DNA from: an uncultured Paraburkholderia sp.
GTDB taxonomy: Bacteria; Pseudomonadota; Gammaproteobacteria; Burkholderiales; Burkholderiaceae
Assembly (NCBI GenBank): GCA_937917025.1
Contig: CALFSF010000225.1
Location: 1 to 10,699, forward strand
Length of the DNA stretch: 10,699 nucleotides
Direction of reading: 5' to 3'
A model generated the notes under the pieces. It made no database searches. It was given only the letters and a program-made list of their open reading frames with translations, and was not told the origin of the DNA. Position 1 is the first letter of the stretch. Each line of letters starts with the position of its first letter. A program made the position numbers and the translations under genes. This document shows positions 1 to 6,331 of the stretch, one piece after another.

Positions 1-783
1 GAGCTTGATGTGATGTGCGTGCAGTCCAATGACGTTCGCGACCGTCAGGGTGTCGATCCGCTGCGCGACTAGCGTGGGGGGCGTACACAGATCCCAGATC
101 ACGGCTGGTACGGCGATCCGCGTTTCGCGATCGAAGTGATGACCGGTCTGGCTGAGATTGGCCGCTTCGGCGCGCAGGTCGAAGCGACGCAGCAACTCCT
201 GCGTGAACGATCCGGAGAGCGAGCGCAGTTGCAGCCGGCGCGCGGTGCCCGAAAACTTCTCGAGCCAGCGCGCGACCCAGCGCAGAAGCGCGGCCTCGTC
301 GCCGATCTGCTCGACTTCCGCCTCGCGCAGCAGCTTGATCGACACGTTGCAGTGACCGTCGACGGGTGTGATCAGACGCGCGATATGCGTCTGTTCGGCA
401 AAGCCGTTGCGCGCAGGCGCGAGATCGACGGATGCGAACAGCGTGGCGAGCGGCCGTCCGAAGGCCGCCTCCAGCGCGCGTTCGACCTCTTGCGGCGGTA
501 GCGGCGCCTGCATGTGGTCGACGGCGTCGATCACGTCGTGGAGCGTGCCGCTCGCGAGCTCAGGATGTTCGGCGAGCGCCGTGGCGAACGCGCTGGCGAG
601 CGGACCGAGTTGTGGCAGCGCGCCATGCACGCTTGCGCGTGCCTTGTCCGATCCATGCAGACGGCTTGCAAGTGTCGCGGCCCAGCGCAGCTTGTGATGT
701 TCCGGCGCCGCGAGCCAGATGAGCCGCGCGCCGTAGCGCAAAGCGTGGAACAGCAGCAGGAGTCGGCGAAACAGTGGACGCAT
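1..783 (-). CDS. UbiB/ABC1 kinase-like protein, N-terminal part (gene continues past left edge)
   Basis: The minus strand is open from an ATG at 783 to the window edge (261 codons, no stop). The translation follows the UbiB/ABC1 (ADCK) atypical kinase fold in order: a basic, hydrophobic N-terminus (MRPLFRRLLLLFHALRYGAR); a LGP segment about residue 61; PLPPQEVERALEAAFGRPL near 97-115, the family's EVxxxLExxFGxPL helix; a lysine strand (VSIKLL) near 150; RAEAAN near 209, the helix C Glu/Asn motif; and AQRIDTLTVANV near 247. UbiB proteins act in ubiquinone biosynthesis at the inner membrane. This copy is divergent: the KxGQ motif reads AFAT and the Ala-rich ASASIAQVH loop reads NGFAEQTH, while the ATP-site Lys and helix C Glu are kept. 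An in-frame ATG at 810 is an alternative start; neither has a clear ribosome site. It is divergent from the DeoR gene and has no obvious phosphonate role. The kinase C-lobe lies outside the window. Confidence 0.75.
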   Translation of the reverse strand, partial: MRPLFRRLLLLFHALRYGARLIWLAAPEHHKLRWAATLASRLHGSDKARASVHGALPQLGPLASAFATALAEHPELASGTLHDVIDAVDHMQAPLPPQEVERALEAAFGRPLATLFASVDLAPARNGFAEQTHIARLITPVDGHCNVSIKLLREAEVEQIGDEAALLRWVARWLEKFSGTARRLQLRSLSGSFTQELLRRFDLRAEAANLSQTGHHFDRETRIAVPAVIWDLCTPPTLVAQRIDTLTVANVIGLHAHHIKL

Positions 784-883
784 CGGCAGTTCGTTTGACG
801 GAGCGCGCATCGACGATGCGCGACGGGAGCATTCAGGGTAGCAGGGAAGCGCACGGCGCGGAGCGTTCCGGCGGATCGCGTAA

Positions 884-889
884 TACAAT
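884..889 (+). promoter_or_regulatory. possible -10 box of the deoR-type gene
   Basis: TACAAT lies 49 bp upstream of the DeoR-family start codon, in the only A/T-rich patch of the 811-938 divergent gap. It matches TATAAT at 5 of 6 positions. I see no good -35 box at 16-18 bp. The box is flanked by a 6-bp inverted repeat, CCGGCG (868-873) and CGCCGG (891-896), which could be an autoregulatory operator, but such short GC repeats are common in this DNA. Confidence 0.3.
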
Positions 890-938
890 ACGCCGGCCTT
901 CCGAACTCACGTGTGCCGTCAGCCCGGCGCCCCCAGAG

Positions 939-1694
939 ATGCTTGCAGAACAACGTCACCAATACATCCTGTCGCAGGTCGCCAGAAACGGCGCGTTGTC
1001 GGTCGCTGAACTCGTTCGCGAGCTGAACGTTTCGCGCGAGACGATCCGGCGCGATCTGAATACGCTGGCCGGCCGCGGCCTGATCGTGACAACTCACGGC
1101 GGCGCGCTGTCGAGCGACCGTCGCGAGCCCGATCTCGATACGCGTGAAGCAGCGAACGCCAGCGCCAAGCGCGCGATCGGCGAACGCGCCGCGCAGTTCA
1201 TTCCAGACGGCGCCTCGGTCATCATCGATTCGGGCAGCACGACGCAGGCCGTCGCGCGCGCGCTGACCGACCGGCACCGGCTCACCGTCTACACCAACGA
1301 CTGGCGCATCGCGCTGCTGCTCGGAAGACGCAACGACAATCGCGTGACGCTGCTTGGCGGCGAACTGTCGGACCTGGAAGACGCCACCTTCGGCCTCGAT
1401 ACGATCCACCAGCTAAGCCAGTACCACGCGGATTTCGCGTTGATCGGCGCGGGCGGCATTTCGACCGATGCGTGGCTCACCGATTACTCGCGCATGGCCG
1501 CCGAGGTGCGCAGCCGCATGATCGCGGCAGCGGGGATGGTGATCGTCGTCGCGGATAACTCGAAGTTCGGCCGCGTCACGCCCGTGCGGATCAACGGCTT
1601 CGAGTCGGCCCGCTATCTCGTGACCGAGCTGGCGCCGGACCGCGCGCTGGCGAAAGCGATCGCGACGCGCGGCCCGGAAATCCTGATCGCCTGA
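939..1694 (+). CDS. DeoR-family transcriptional regulator
   Basis: A 251-residue protein with the standard DeoR layout. Residues about 6-58 form the N-terminal winged helix-turn-helix, with the family signature SVAELVRELNVSRETIRRDL and the wing end GLIVTTHGGAL. Residues about 75-235 form the DeoR sensor domain (DeoRC, ribose-5-phosphate isomerase-like fold), with IDSGSTTQAVARAL, TNDWRIALLL, TLLGGEL, ALIGAGGIS and VADNSKFGR. These regulators are usually repressors released by a phosphorylated small molecule. I chose the ATG at 939 because the family begins 5-8 residues before the helix; the reading frame stays open upstream to 774 but that extension is low-complexity and resembles no domain. 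The ribosome site is weak (CAGAG). It converges on phnW with a 51-bp gap. Proximity suggests that it controls the phn genes, but this is inference: characterised AEP regulators are mostly GntR- or LysR-type, so a DeoR-type controller would be less usual. Confidence 0.93.
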   Translation: MLAEQRHQYILSQVARNGALSVAELVRELNVSRETIRRDLNTLAGRGLIVTTHGGALSSDRREPDLDTREAANASAKRAIGERAAQFIPDGASVIIDSGSTTQAVARALTDRHRLTVYTNDWRIALLLGRRNDNRVTLLGGELSDLEDATFGLDTIHQLSQYHADFALIGAGGISTDAWLTDYSRMAAEVRSRMIAAAGMVIVVADNSKFGRVTPVRINGFESARYLVTELAPDRALAKAIATRGPEILIA

Positions 1695-1745
1695 GGTACG
1701 CGTATTTCCACGGTCTCGCCCTGCATTTCGCCGCCGTGCCCGCTG

Positions 1746-2858
1746 TCAGCGTACACGCACGCCCAGTTTTTTAAGCGAGCGGTCGATCGCCGCCACCGCG
1801 CTGTGCAGTTCGTCGGCATCGATGGCGCCGATGCAGCCCACGCGGAACGTCTCCACCTGCGTGAGCTTCCCCGGATACAGCACATAACCGGCGTCGCGCA
1901 CGGCCGCGTAAAAGTCCACAAAACGCCATGCCGGGTCTTTCGGCGCGTGGAACGTGACGATCACCGGCGCCTGTACGTTGGCCGCGAGGAACGGCTCGAA
2001 GCCGAGCGCTTTCATCGCGTCGATCAGCGTCCGGCAGTTCTGCCGGTAACGCGCCCCGCGCGCCGGCTGGCCGCCTTCGGCGATAAAGCGGTCGAGCGCA
2101 TTGCGCAACGCGGCGAGGACGTGCGTCGGCGGCGTGAAGCGCCACTGCGTGGTCTTCTGCATGTACGCGTACTGGTCGTGCAGATCGAGCGCGAGGGAGG
2201 GCGACCGGCCTTCGCTTGCCAGCAGCACGTCGCGCCTCACGATCACGAAGCCCATGCCCGGCACGCCTTCGAGGCACTTTCCGCTCGCCGATACCAGTGC
2301 GTCGATGCCGCCCTTGCGCAGATCGATTGGCAGCGCGCCAAACGAACTCATCGCGTCGACGATCAGGCTTTTGCCATGACGCTGGCACAGCGCGGCGACG
2401 TCGTCGAGGGGATTCAGAAGGCCCGCGCTCGTTTCCAGATGCACCTGCGCGACGTGCGTGATGCGCGCGTCGCTGTTGAACGCATCCTCGATCGCGGCGG
2501 CGCTCGCCGGCTCGTCGTCGCGCAGCGCAAGCTCCACGTACGCGATACCCATGCGCTGCAGGATCTTGATGATCCGCGTGCAGTACGCGCCGTTGTTCGG
2601 CACGAGCACGCAACCGTTACGCGGCACCAGCGTGCCGATGGCGGCTTCCACGGAGAATGTGCCGCTGCCCTGCATCGGCACGCACACGTAGTCATTTTCG
2701 CCATGTACGATTTCGAGCAGGTCGGTGCAGACGGTTTGCGTCATCTGGTTAAAGGCGACGTCCCACGAGCCCCAGTCACGCAACATCGCCTGGCGGGTTT
2801 CGGGCGAGGTCGAAAGCGGCCCCGGTGTCAGCAGGATTGGATCGTTTCCGGGAATCAC
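1746..2858 (-). CDS. phnW: 2-aminoethylphosphonate--pyruvate transaminase
   Basis: PhnW is a PLP-dependent class V (fold type I) aminotransferase. It converts AEP plus pyruvate to phosphonoacetaldehyde plus L-alanine in the cytoplasm, the first step of AEP catabolism. The 370-residue product is the usual family length. Family hallmarks are the N-terminal NDPILLTPGPLSTS, RDWGSWD (28-33), the phosphate-binding PMQGSGTFSVEA (61-72), Asp168 in VDAMSSFG contacting the PLP ring, and the Schiff-base lysine at residue 194 in SASGKCLEGVPG, the same number as in the Salmonella enzyme. A C-terminal arginine (339, ETFRVGCIGAI) fits the substrate-carboxylate site. The start is a GTG at 2858 preceded by GGAGG; the frame is open to 2900, but that extension covers the promoter and lacks a ribosome site. 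It is divergent from phnS, so transporter and first enzyme share a control region. No phnX lies nearby; its product feeds PhnY. I see no clear terminator after the stop. Confidence 0.97.
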   Translation of the reverse strand: MIPGNDPILLTPGPLSTSPETRQAMLRDWGSWDVAFNQMTQTVCTDLLEIVHGENDYVCVPMQGSGTFSVEAAIGTLVPRNGCVLVPNNGAYCTRIIKILQRMGIAYVELALRDDEPASAAAIEDAFNSDARITHVAQVHLETSAGLLNPLDDVAALCQRHGKSLIVDAMSSFGALPIDLRKGGIDALVSASGKCLEGVPGMGFVIVRRDVLLASEGRSPSLALDLHDQYAYMQKTTQWRFTPPTHVLAALRNALDRFIAEGGQPARGARYRQNCRTLIDAMKALGFEPFLAANVQAPVIVTFHAPKDPAWRFVDFYAAVRDAGYVLYPGKLTQVETFRVGCIGAIDADELHSAVAAIDRSLKKLGVRVR

Positions 2859-2862
2859 ACAA

Positions 2863-2867
2863 CCTCC
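2863..2867 (-). promoter_or_regulatory. phnW ribosome binding site
   Basis: GGAGG on the minus strand, four bases before the GTG at 2858. It fixes the phnW start, because GTG 2858 is the only start codon correctly placed after it in the PhnW frame. Confidence 0.75.
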
Positions 2868-2882
2868 GTAGTCAGATGAAAA

Positions 2883-2901
2883 CGTGCATCTTGCATGCAC
2901 G
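2883..2901. repeat. 19-bp palindrome upstream of phnW (candidate operator)
   Basis: CGTGCAT and ATGCACG form perfect 7-bp arms around a 5-bp centre (CTTGC). The site lies 25-43 bp before the phnW start codon and directly follows, in the phnW direction, the promoter-like element at 2902-2940. That is a typical position for a repressor operator. A second perfect palindrome, ATATGCATAT, lies at 2906-2915 and shares the TGCAT core. Which protein binds here is unknown; the nearby DeoR-family regulator is the obvious candidate. Confidence 0.4.
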
Positions 2902-2940
2902 AGCGATATGCATATTATTGGCGAATTGTGTCATTTTTTG
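2902..2940 (-). promoter_or_regulatory. shared phn promoter/operator element, phnW copy
   Basis: Read on the minus strand toward phnW: CAAAAAATG (2940-2932), 16 nt, ATATGCA (2915-2909), TAT, CGCT (2905-2902). The same arrangement with a 15-nt gap occurs upstream of phnA at 7250-7287. Aligned with one gap, I count 29 identities in 39 columns. A possible -10 hexamer, AATAAT, lies at 2919-2914, with a weak -35 (TTCCAA) 18 bp before it. The element starts 43 bp before the phnW start codon. Confidence 0.45.
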
Positions 2941-2954
2941 GAATTCGTGAAAAT
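2926..2954 (+). promoter_or_regulatory. weak candidate phnS promoter
   Basis: TTGTGT (2926-2931) and GAAAAT (2949-2954) are 17 bp apart on the plus strand and match sigma-70 hexamers at 3/6 and 4/6 positions. If used, it would overlap the phnW promoter element and give phnS an unusually long leader of about 230 nt. A promoter nearer phnS cannot be excluded; I found no better match between 2955 and 3180. Confidence 0.2.
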
Positions 2955-2985
2955 AGTCATGCCGCTGTCACGGAAACCTGTGATT

Positions 2986-3008
2986 CTTGCCGTGCCCGGT
3001 CAGGCAAG
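2986..3008 (+). repeat. inverted repeat in the phnS leader
   Basis: CTTGCC (2986-2991) and GGCAAG (3003-3008) are perfect 6-bp arms around an 11-nt loop. A competing outer pair, CATGCC (2959-2964) and GGCATG (3008-3013), shares its last base with the first, so the two pairings are close to mutually exclusive in RNA. No U-run follows, so this is not an intrinsic terminator. Confidence 0.3.
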
Positions 3009-3073
3009 GCATGGGGTTACGGAACAATCCGCCGGCCGGACGTCTCGCTGGAAATGAATCAGTAAGGTTGTCA

Positions 3074-3099
3074 GCAATCTGCAATCTGGCTGTAGCAAT
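3074..3099 (+). repeat. GCAAT direct repeats upstream of phnS
   Basis: GCAATCT occurs twice in tandem (3074-3080, 3081-3087), and a third GCAAT begins at 3095, 14 bp after the second. The 7- and 14-bp periodicity 90-120 bp before phnS resembles a regulator array, but the copies are short and no known binding protein is implied. Confidence 0.3.
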
Positions 3100-3101
3100 G
3101 C

Positions 3102-3131
3102 AAAAAAACGGGCACGGCGCACGCGCCGTTT
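3102..3131 (-). terminator. possible minus-strand terminator or hairpin in the phnS leader
   Basis: ACGGCGC (3114-3120) and GCGCCGT (3123-3129) form a perfect 7-bp stem. A wider alternative pairs AAACGG (3106-3111) with CCGTTT (3126-3131). On the minus strand the structure runs into seven T residues (3108-3102), the shape of an intrinsic terminator that would stop transcription entering the phnW promoter from the phnS side. On the plus strand the stem has only three T after it, so there it would merely be leader structure. Confidence 0.35.
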
Positions 3132-3190
3132 CGATCACAACAGGTATGGGGTTTTCCCGACCGTCTGGTTTTTGCCTTTCGGAGAGCGAC

Positions 3191-4279
3191 ATGACAGAGA
3201 AAAATCACCTTCACGCGACGGCCGGCATCGTCCGCAAACTGCTTCCGGCACTGATGGCCGCGGCGGCATTCGGCGGCGCTGCATTGCCCGCGCACGCGGC
3301 TGGCGCGGTGGTGCTGTACACGGCCGACGGCCTCGAGAACCTCTACAGGGACGTGCTGCCCGCGTTCGAGAAGAAAGAAGGCGTGAAGGTCAACATCGTC
3401 ACCGCGGGGAGCGGCGAGGTGGTGAACCGCGCGACGATCGAAAAGGATGCGCCGAAGGCCGACGTGCTCGTCACGCTGCCGCCGTTCATCCAGCAGGCGG
3501 GCCAGGCGGGCCTCCTGCAGAATTACGAAAGCGTGAACTACAAGAACGTGCCGGCGATCGCGAAGGCGCCGGATGGCTCGTGGGCGACGTTCGTGAACAA
3601 CTATTTCACGTTCGCGATCAACCCGGAAGTCACGAAAAACCAGCCGAAGACGTTCGCCGACCTGCTGCATCCGGATTTCGCCGGCAAGGTGGCGTATTCG
3701 AACCCTGCAACGGCGGGCGACGGCATGGCCGTGATCATTCTCACGACGTCGCTGATGGGTGAAGACAAGGCGTTCGACTACCTGAAGAAGCTCGAGCAGA
3801 GCGCGAAGTTCCACACGAAGGGCACGGGTTACCTCGACGTGTTGCTCTCGCGTAACGAAATCGCGCTCGCAAACGGCGACCTGCAGATGGACCTCGACGA
3901 CGCAGCCAACGGCGGCCTGTCGCTCAAGCCGATTTTCCTCGCGCACGAGGGCGGCCAGCCGACGACGTTCCAGTTGCCGTACGCCATCGGTCTGATCCGG
4001 AACGGCCCGAACCAGGCGGAAGGCAAGAAGCTGATCGACTACCTGATGTCGACCGAAGTGCAGTCGAAGGTCACGGATATTTTCGGTATCCCGGGCCGTA
4101 CGGACGTTGCGCTGACGGGCAAGAACGGCGAGATCATGAAGAAGGCGACGGCGGGCGTGAAGGTGATCCCGGTGGACTGGAATCAGGTGCTGGCGAAGAA
4201 GGCTGACTGGACTGCGCGCTGGAAGAACGACGTGATCGGTTCGTCGGGCAAGCAGCTCGAGGTCGTCAAGCCGAAGTAA
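3191..4279 (+). CDS. phnS: 2-aminoethylphosphonate ABC transporter, periplasmic substrate-binding protein
   Basis: A 362-residue extracytoplasmic solute-binding protein of the PhnS type (family 1, Fe/polyamine-like fold), which captures AEP in the periplasm and delivers it to PhnUV. The N-terminus is a signal peptide: a basic region (residues 1-16), a hydrophobic core (LLPALMAAAAFGGAAL) and a likely cleavage after AHA at residue 36. The mature part matches PhnS: VVLYTADGLENLY, KADVLVTLPPFIQQA, NNYFTFAINPEV, KVAYSNPATAGDGMAV, ANGDLQMDLDDAANGG, LPYAIGLIRNGPN and KKLIDYLMSTEVQSKV. The ATG at 3191 follows GGAGAG by four bases and begins exactly at the signal peptide; the frame is open to 2987 but the extension reads through leader repeats. 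It is first in the phnSTUV operon and divergent from phnW. The substrate assignment rests on similarity to PhnS and the neighbouring AEP enzymes. Confidence 0.93.
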   Translation: MTEKNHLHATAGIVRKLLPALMAAAAFGGAALPAHAAGAVVLYTADGLENLYRDVLPAFEKKEGVKVNIVTAGSGEVVNRATIEKDAPKADVLVTLPPFIQQAGQAGLLQNYESVNYKNVPAIAKAPDGSWATFVNNYFTFAINPEVTKNQPKTFADLLHPDFAGKVAYSNPATAGDGMAVIILTTSLMGEDKAFDYLKKLEQSAKFHTKGTGYLDVLLSRNEIALANGDLQMDLDDAANGGLSLKPIFLAHEGGQPTTFQLPYAIGLIRNGPNQAEGKKLIDYLMSTEVQSKVTDIFGIPGRTDVALTGKNGEIMKKATAGVKVIPVDWNQVLAKKADWTARWKNDVIGSSGKQLEVVKPK

Positions 4280-4315
4280 CGCGCGGTGGTTTCCTGTACC
4301 AGTACTACCCCTCTC

Positions 4316-4320
4316 GGAGG
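4316..4320 (+). promoter_or_regulatory. phnT ribosome binding site that decides the start
   Basis: CGGAGG ends at 4320, directly touching the ATG at 4321, which leaves no spacer. The in-frame GTG at 4330 is nine bases downstream, a workable spacing. The site therefore favours GTG 4330 over the more upstream ATG. Confidence 0.6.
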
Positions 4321-4329
4321 ATGAAACCG

Positions 4330-5430
4330 GTGAACACGGCGAGTCTTGCTCAGCCTGGCGCTCTGGGCGCCGAACCGGACGCGCTCGATGATGCGCGTCC
4401 GGGCGCGCCCGGCGGCGTGCAGATCGATCATCTGACGGTGCGCTTCGGGTCGCGCACGATACTCGATGATCTGTCGCTGACGATCCAGCGCGGCGAATTG
4501 CTGACCGTGCTGGGACGCAGCGGTTGCGGCAAGACGACGCTGCTGCGCTTCATCGCCGGTTTCATCGAAGCCGATGGACTGGCGGGCACGCTGACGGTCG
4601 CGGGGCGCGACCTGACGCACGTCTCGCCGCATCGTCGCAATCTGGGTCTGCTGTTCCAGAGCTACGCGCTGTTTCCGCATCTGTCCGTATACGAGAACGT
4701 CGCGTTCGGGCTGAAGGCACGCCGCACGCCGGCCAGGGACATCGCGCGGCGCGTCGCGGATGCACTGAAGCTCGTGCAGCTCGGCGACGCCGGGCACGTG
4801 ATGCCGGCACAGCTGTCGGGCGGCATGCAGCAGCGCGTCGCGCTCGCGCGTGCGCTCGTGATCGAGCCCGACGTGCTCCTGCTCGACGAACCGCTATCGG
4901 CGCTCGACGCCAATCTGCGCGCGTCGGTGCGCTCCGAACTCAAGGCGCTGCATGAGCGTCTGCCGAACCTGACGATCATCTGCGTGACCCACGATCAGGA
5001 CGATGCGCTCGTGCTGTCCGACCGCACGCTCCTGATGCGCGACGGCCGCATCGCGCAGCTCGGCACGCCGCAACAGCTGTACGACACGCCGAACGACGCG
5101 TTTGTCGCGCGCTATCTGGGCGCGGCGAATCTGTTGCCGCCGCAGGTCGCGTTCGCGATGGGCGATGCACGCTACAACGAGCGAGAACGCGTTGCGTGTC
5201 TGCGCCCGGAGAGCATGCGCATCGTGCCGCTCGGCGAAGGGCAGTTGCACGGCACGATCGCCTCCGTGGAATGGTACGGGGCGGTGCTGTCGGTATCGGT
5301 CACGCTCGACGCCGTACCGAACGATCCCGTTCTCGTCCAGATGCAACGCGGCCACGGCATGATGCCGGGGAAGGGCGAGCGCATTTCACTACACTATGAG
5401 GCTGATGATGTCGTTCTTGTCCAGCCCTGA
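4330..5430 (+). CDS. phnT: 2-aminoethylphosphonate ABC transporter, ATP-binding protein
   Basis: The 366-residue ATPase powers AEP import by the PhnUV permeases at the inner-membrane face. All ABC motifs are intact: Walker A GRSGCGKTT (about 62-70), Q-loop Gln110 in LLFQSYALFPH, signature LSGGMQQR (162-169), Walker B VLLLDEP (182-188), D-loop SALD and switch His221 in CVTHD. The C-terminal third (about 270-360) holds a TOBE-like domain with CLRPESMRI, typical of the spermidine/iron/phosphonate importer branch. The first 25 residues are an Ala/Pro-rich extension before the domain. An ATG at 4321 would add three residues, but the GGAGG touches it, so GTG 4330 is preferred. It follows phnS by about 50 bp and overlaps phnU. 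The order S-T-U-V and the overlaps indicate one operon. The family's usual length is about 370. Confidence 0.95.
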   Translation: MNTASLAQPGALGAEPDALDDARPGAPGGVQIDHLTVRFGSRTILDDLSLTIQRGELLTVLGRSGCGKTTLLRFIAGFIEADGLAGTLTVAGRDLTHVSPHRRNLGLLFQSYALFPHLSVYENVAFGLKARRTPARDIARRVADALKLVQLGDAGHVMPAQLSGGMQQRVALARALVIEPDVLLLDEPLSALDANLRASVRSELKALHERLPNLTIICVTHDQDDALVLSDRTLLMRDGRIAQLGTPQQLYDTPNDAFVARYLGAANLLPPQVAFAMGDARYNERERVACLRPESMRIVPLGEGQLHGTIASVEWYGAVLSVSVTLDAVPNDPVLVQMQRGHGMMPGKGERISLHYEADDVVLVQP

Positions 5431-6331
5431 AGCGCTCGCCGACGCGCATCGTGCGGCGAGCGGCGCGGCGCACCGGGCGGCGGTGCGCCGTCGCGAGCGC
5501 GCGGCGCAATGGCATCTGCTGTTTCTCCTCGTCGTCGTGCTTGGGCCGCTCGTCGTCTATCCGCTCGTGCGGCTCGTGTCGCTGAGCCTCACCGGGCCGC
5601 ACGGATTCGGCGTTCACGCGTACGCGCAGTTTTTCCAGAATCCGGAGACGCGCGGTGTCGTCGGCACGACACTGTGGATCCTGTTCGCAAGCGCCGGGCT
5701 CGCTTCGCTGCTTGGTGTGACGCTGGCGTCGCTGCTGTTCTTCAAGCCGTTTCCCGGCGCGCGGTTGGTGACGCGCTTTCTCGAGCTGTTCGTGGCGTTT
5801 CCGTCGTTTCTCGTCGCGTTTACGCTGATCTTTCTGTACGGCTCGCAGGGCTCGGTCAGCATCGGGTTGCAACGGCTCTTTCATCTGGAGAACCCGCCGC
5901 TCGATTTTCTGTTTGGCATCGGCGGCGTGGTTCTCGCCGAGGTGATGTTTTACGCGCCGTTCGTCGTGCGCCCGACGCTCGCTTCGTTCGCGACGCTCGA
6001 CATGCGCCTGATCGAAGCGGCGCGCAGCCTCGGCGCGCCCGGCTGGATGGTCGCGTTTCGCGTGATCCTGCCGCTCGCGTGGCCAGGCATCGCGGCCGGC
6101 ACGATTCTCTGTTTCCTGCTGACGCTCAACGAGTTCGGCATTCTGCTCGTGCTCGGCAGCGCGCATCTGATCACGCTGCCGGTCGCGATCTACAGTTCGG
6201 CGACCGTCGACCTCGATCTGCCCACTGCGGCGGCGGGCGCCGTCGTCATGCTGGCGATGTCGCTGTCGCTTTACGCGCTGTATCGCCAGGTCAACCGGCG
6301 CAAGGCAGGAGGTGCAGCCCATGGACGCTGA
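5408..6331 (+). CDS. phnU: 2-aminoethylphosphonate ABC transporter permease 1
   Basis: A 307-residue inner-membrane permease of the binding-protein-dependent (BPD) type. Hydrophobic segments lie at about residues 37-62, 88-112, 127-145, 168-190, 220-252 and 276-293, giving six membrane spans. The cytoplasmic EAA loop that docks on the ATPase is clear at about 203-226 (EAARSLGAPGWMVAFRVILPLAWPG). PhnU and PhnV form the channel, PhnT the motor and PhnS the receptor. Three in-frame ATGs are available (5396, 5405, 5408); GAGG at 5398-5401 gives ATG 5408 a six-base spacer and overlaps the first ATG, so 5408 is chosen. It overlaps the end of phnT by 23 bp and phnV by 11 bp, which implies translational coupling. 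The U versus V name is by order, as in Salmonella. Confidence 0.9.
   Translation: MSFLSSPEALADAHRAASGAAHRAAVRRRERAAQWHLLFLLVVVLGPLVVYPLVRLVSLSLTGPHGFGVHAYAQFFQNPETRGVVGTTLWILFASAGLASLLGVTLASLLFFKPFPGARLVTRFLELFVAFPSFLVAFTLIFLYGSQGSVSIGLQRLFHLENPPLDFLFGIGGVVLAEVMFYAPFVVRPTLASFATLDMRLIEAARSLGAPGWMVAFRVILPLAWPGIAAGTILCFLLTLNEFGILLVLGSAHLITLPVAIYSSATVDLDLPTAAAGAVVMLAMSLSLYALYRQVNRRKAGGAAHGR

Noticed and set aside
531..1409. Long minus-strand open frame (292 codons) overlapping the UbiB-like gene and the DeoR gene
   Set aside because: It is a GC-rich shadow: Arg/Ala-rich with no domain pattern, and it lies opposite the well-supported DeoR coding frame and partly over the UbiB-like frame.
1696..1754. 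GTACGC (1696-1701) and GCGTAC (1749-1754) as a convergent terminator between the DeoR gene and phnW
   Set aside because: The arms are only 6 bp, separated by 47 bp, and no T-run follows on either strand.
1803..2879. 358-codon plus-strand open frame opposite phnW
   Set aside because: The protein is His/Arg-rich and unlike any family, while the opposite strand encodes a complete PhnW with all catalytic residues.
2968..2983. CRP-like site (TCAC...TGTGA) in the phnW-phnS gap
   Set aside because: The half-sites are in the reverse order to the TGTGA-N6-TCACA consensus.
5300..6322. 340-codon minus-strand open frame opposite phnU
   Set aside because: It is the antisense shadow of hydrophobic permease codons, giving a charged Arg/Glu/Gln/His-rich translation with no plausible fold or ribosome site.
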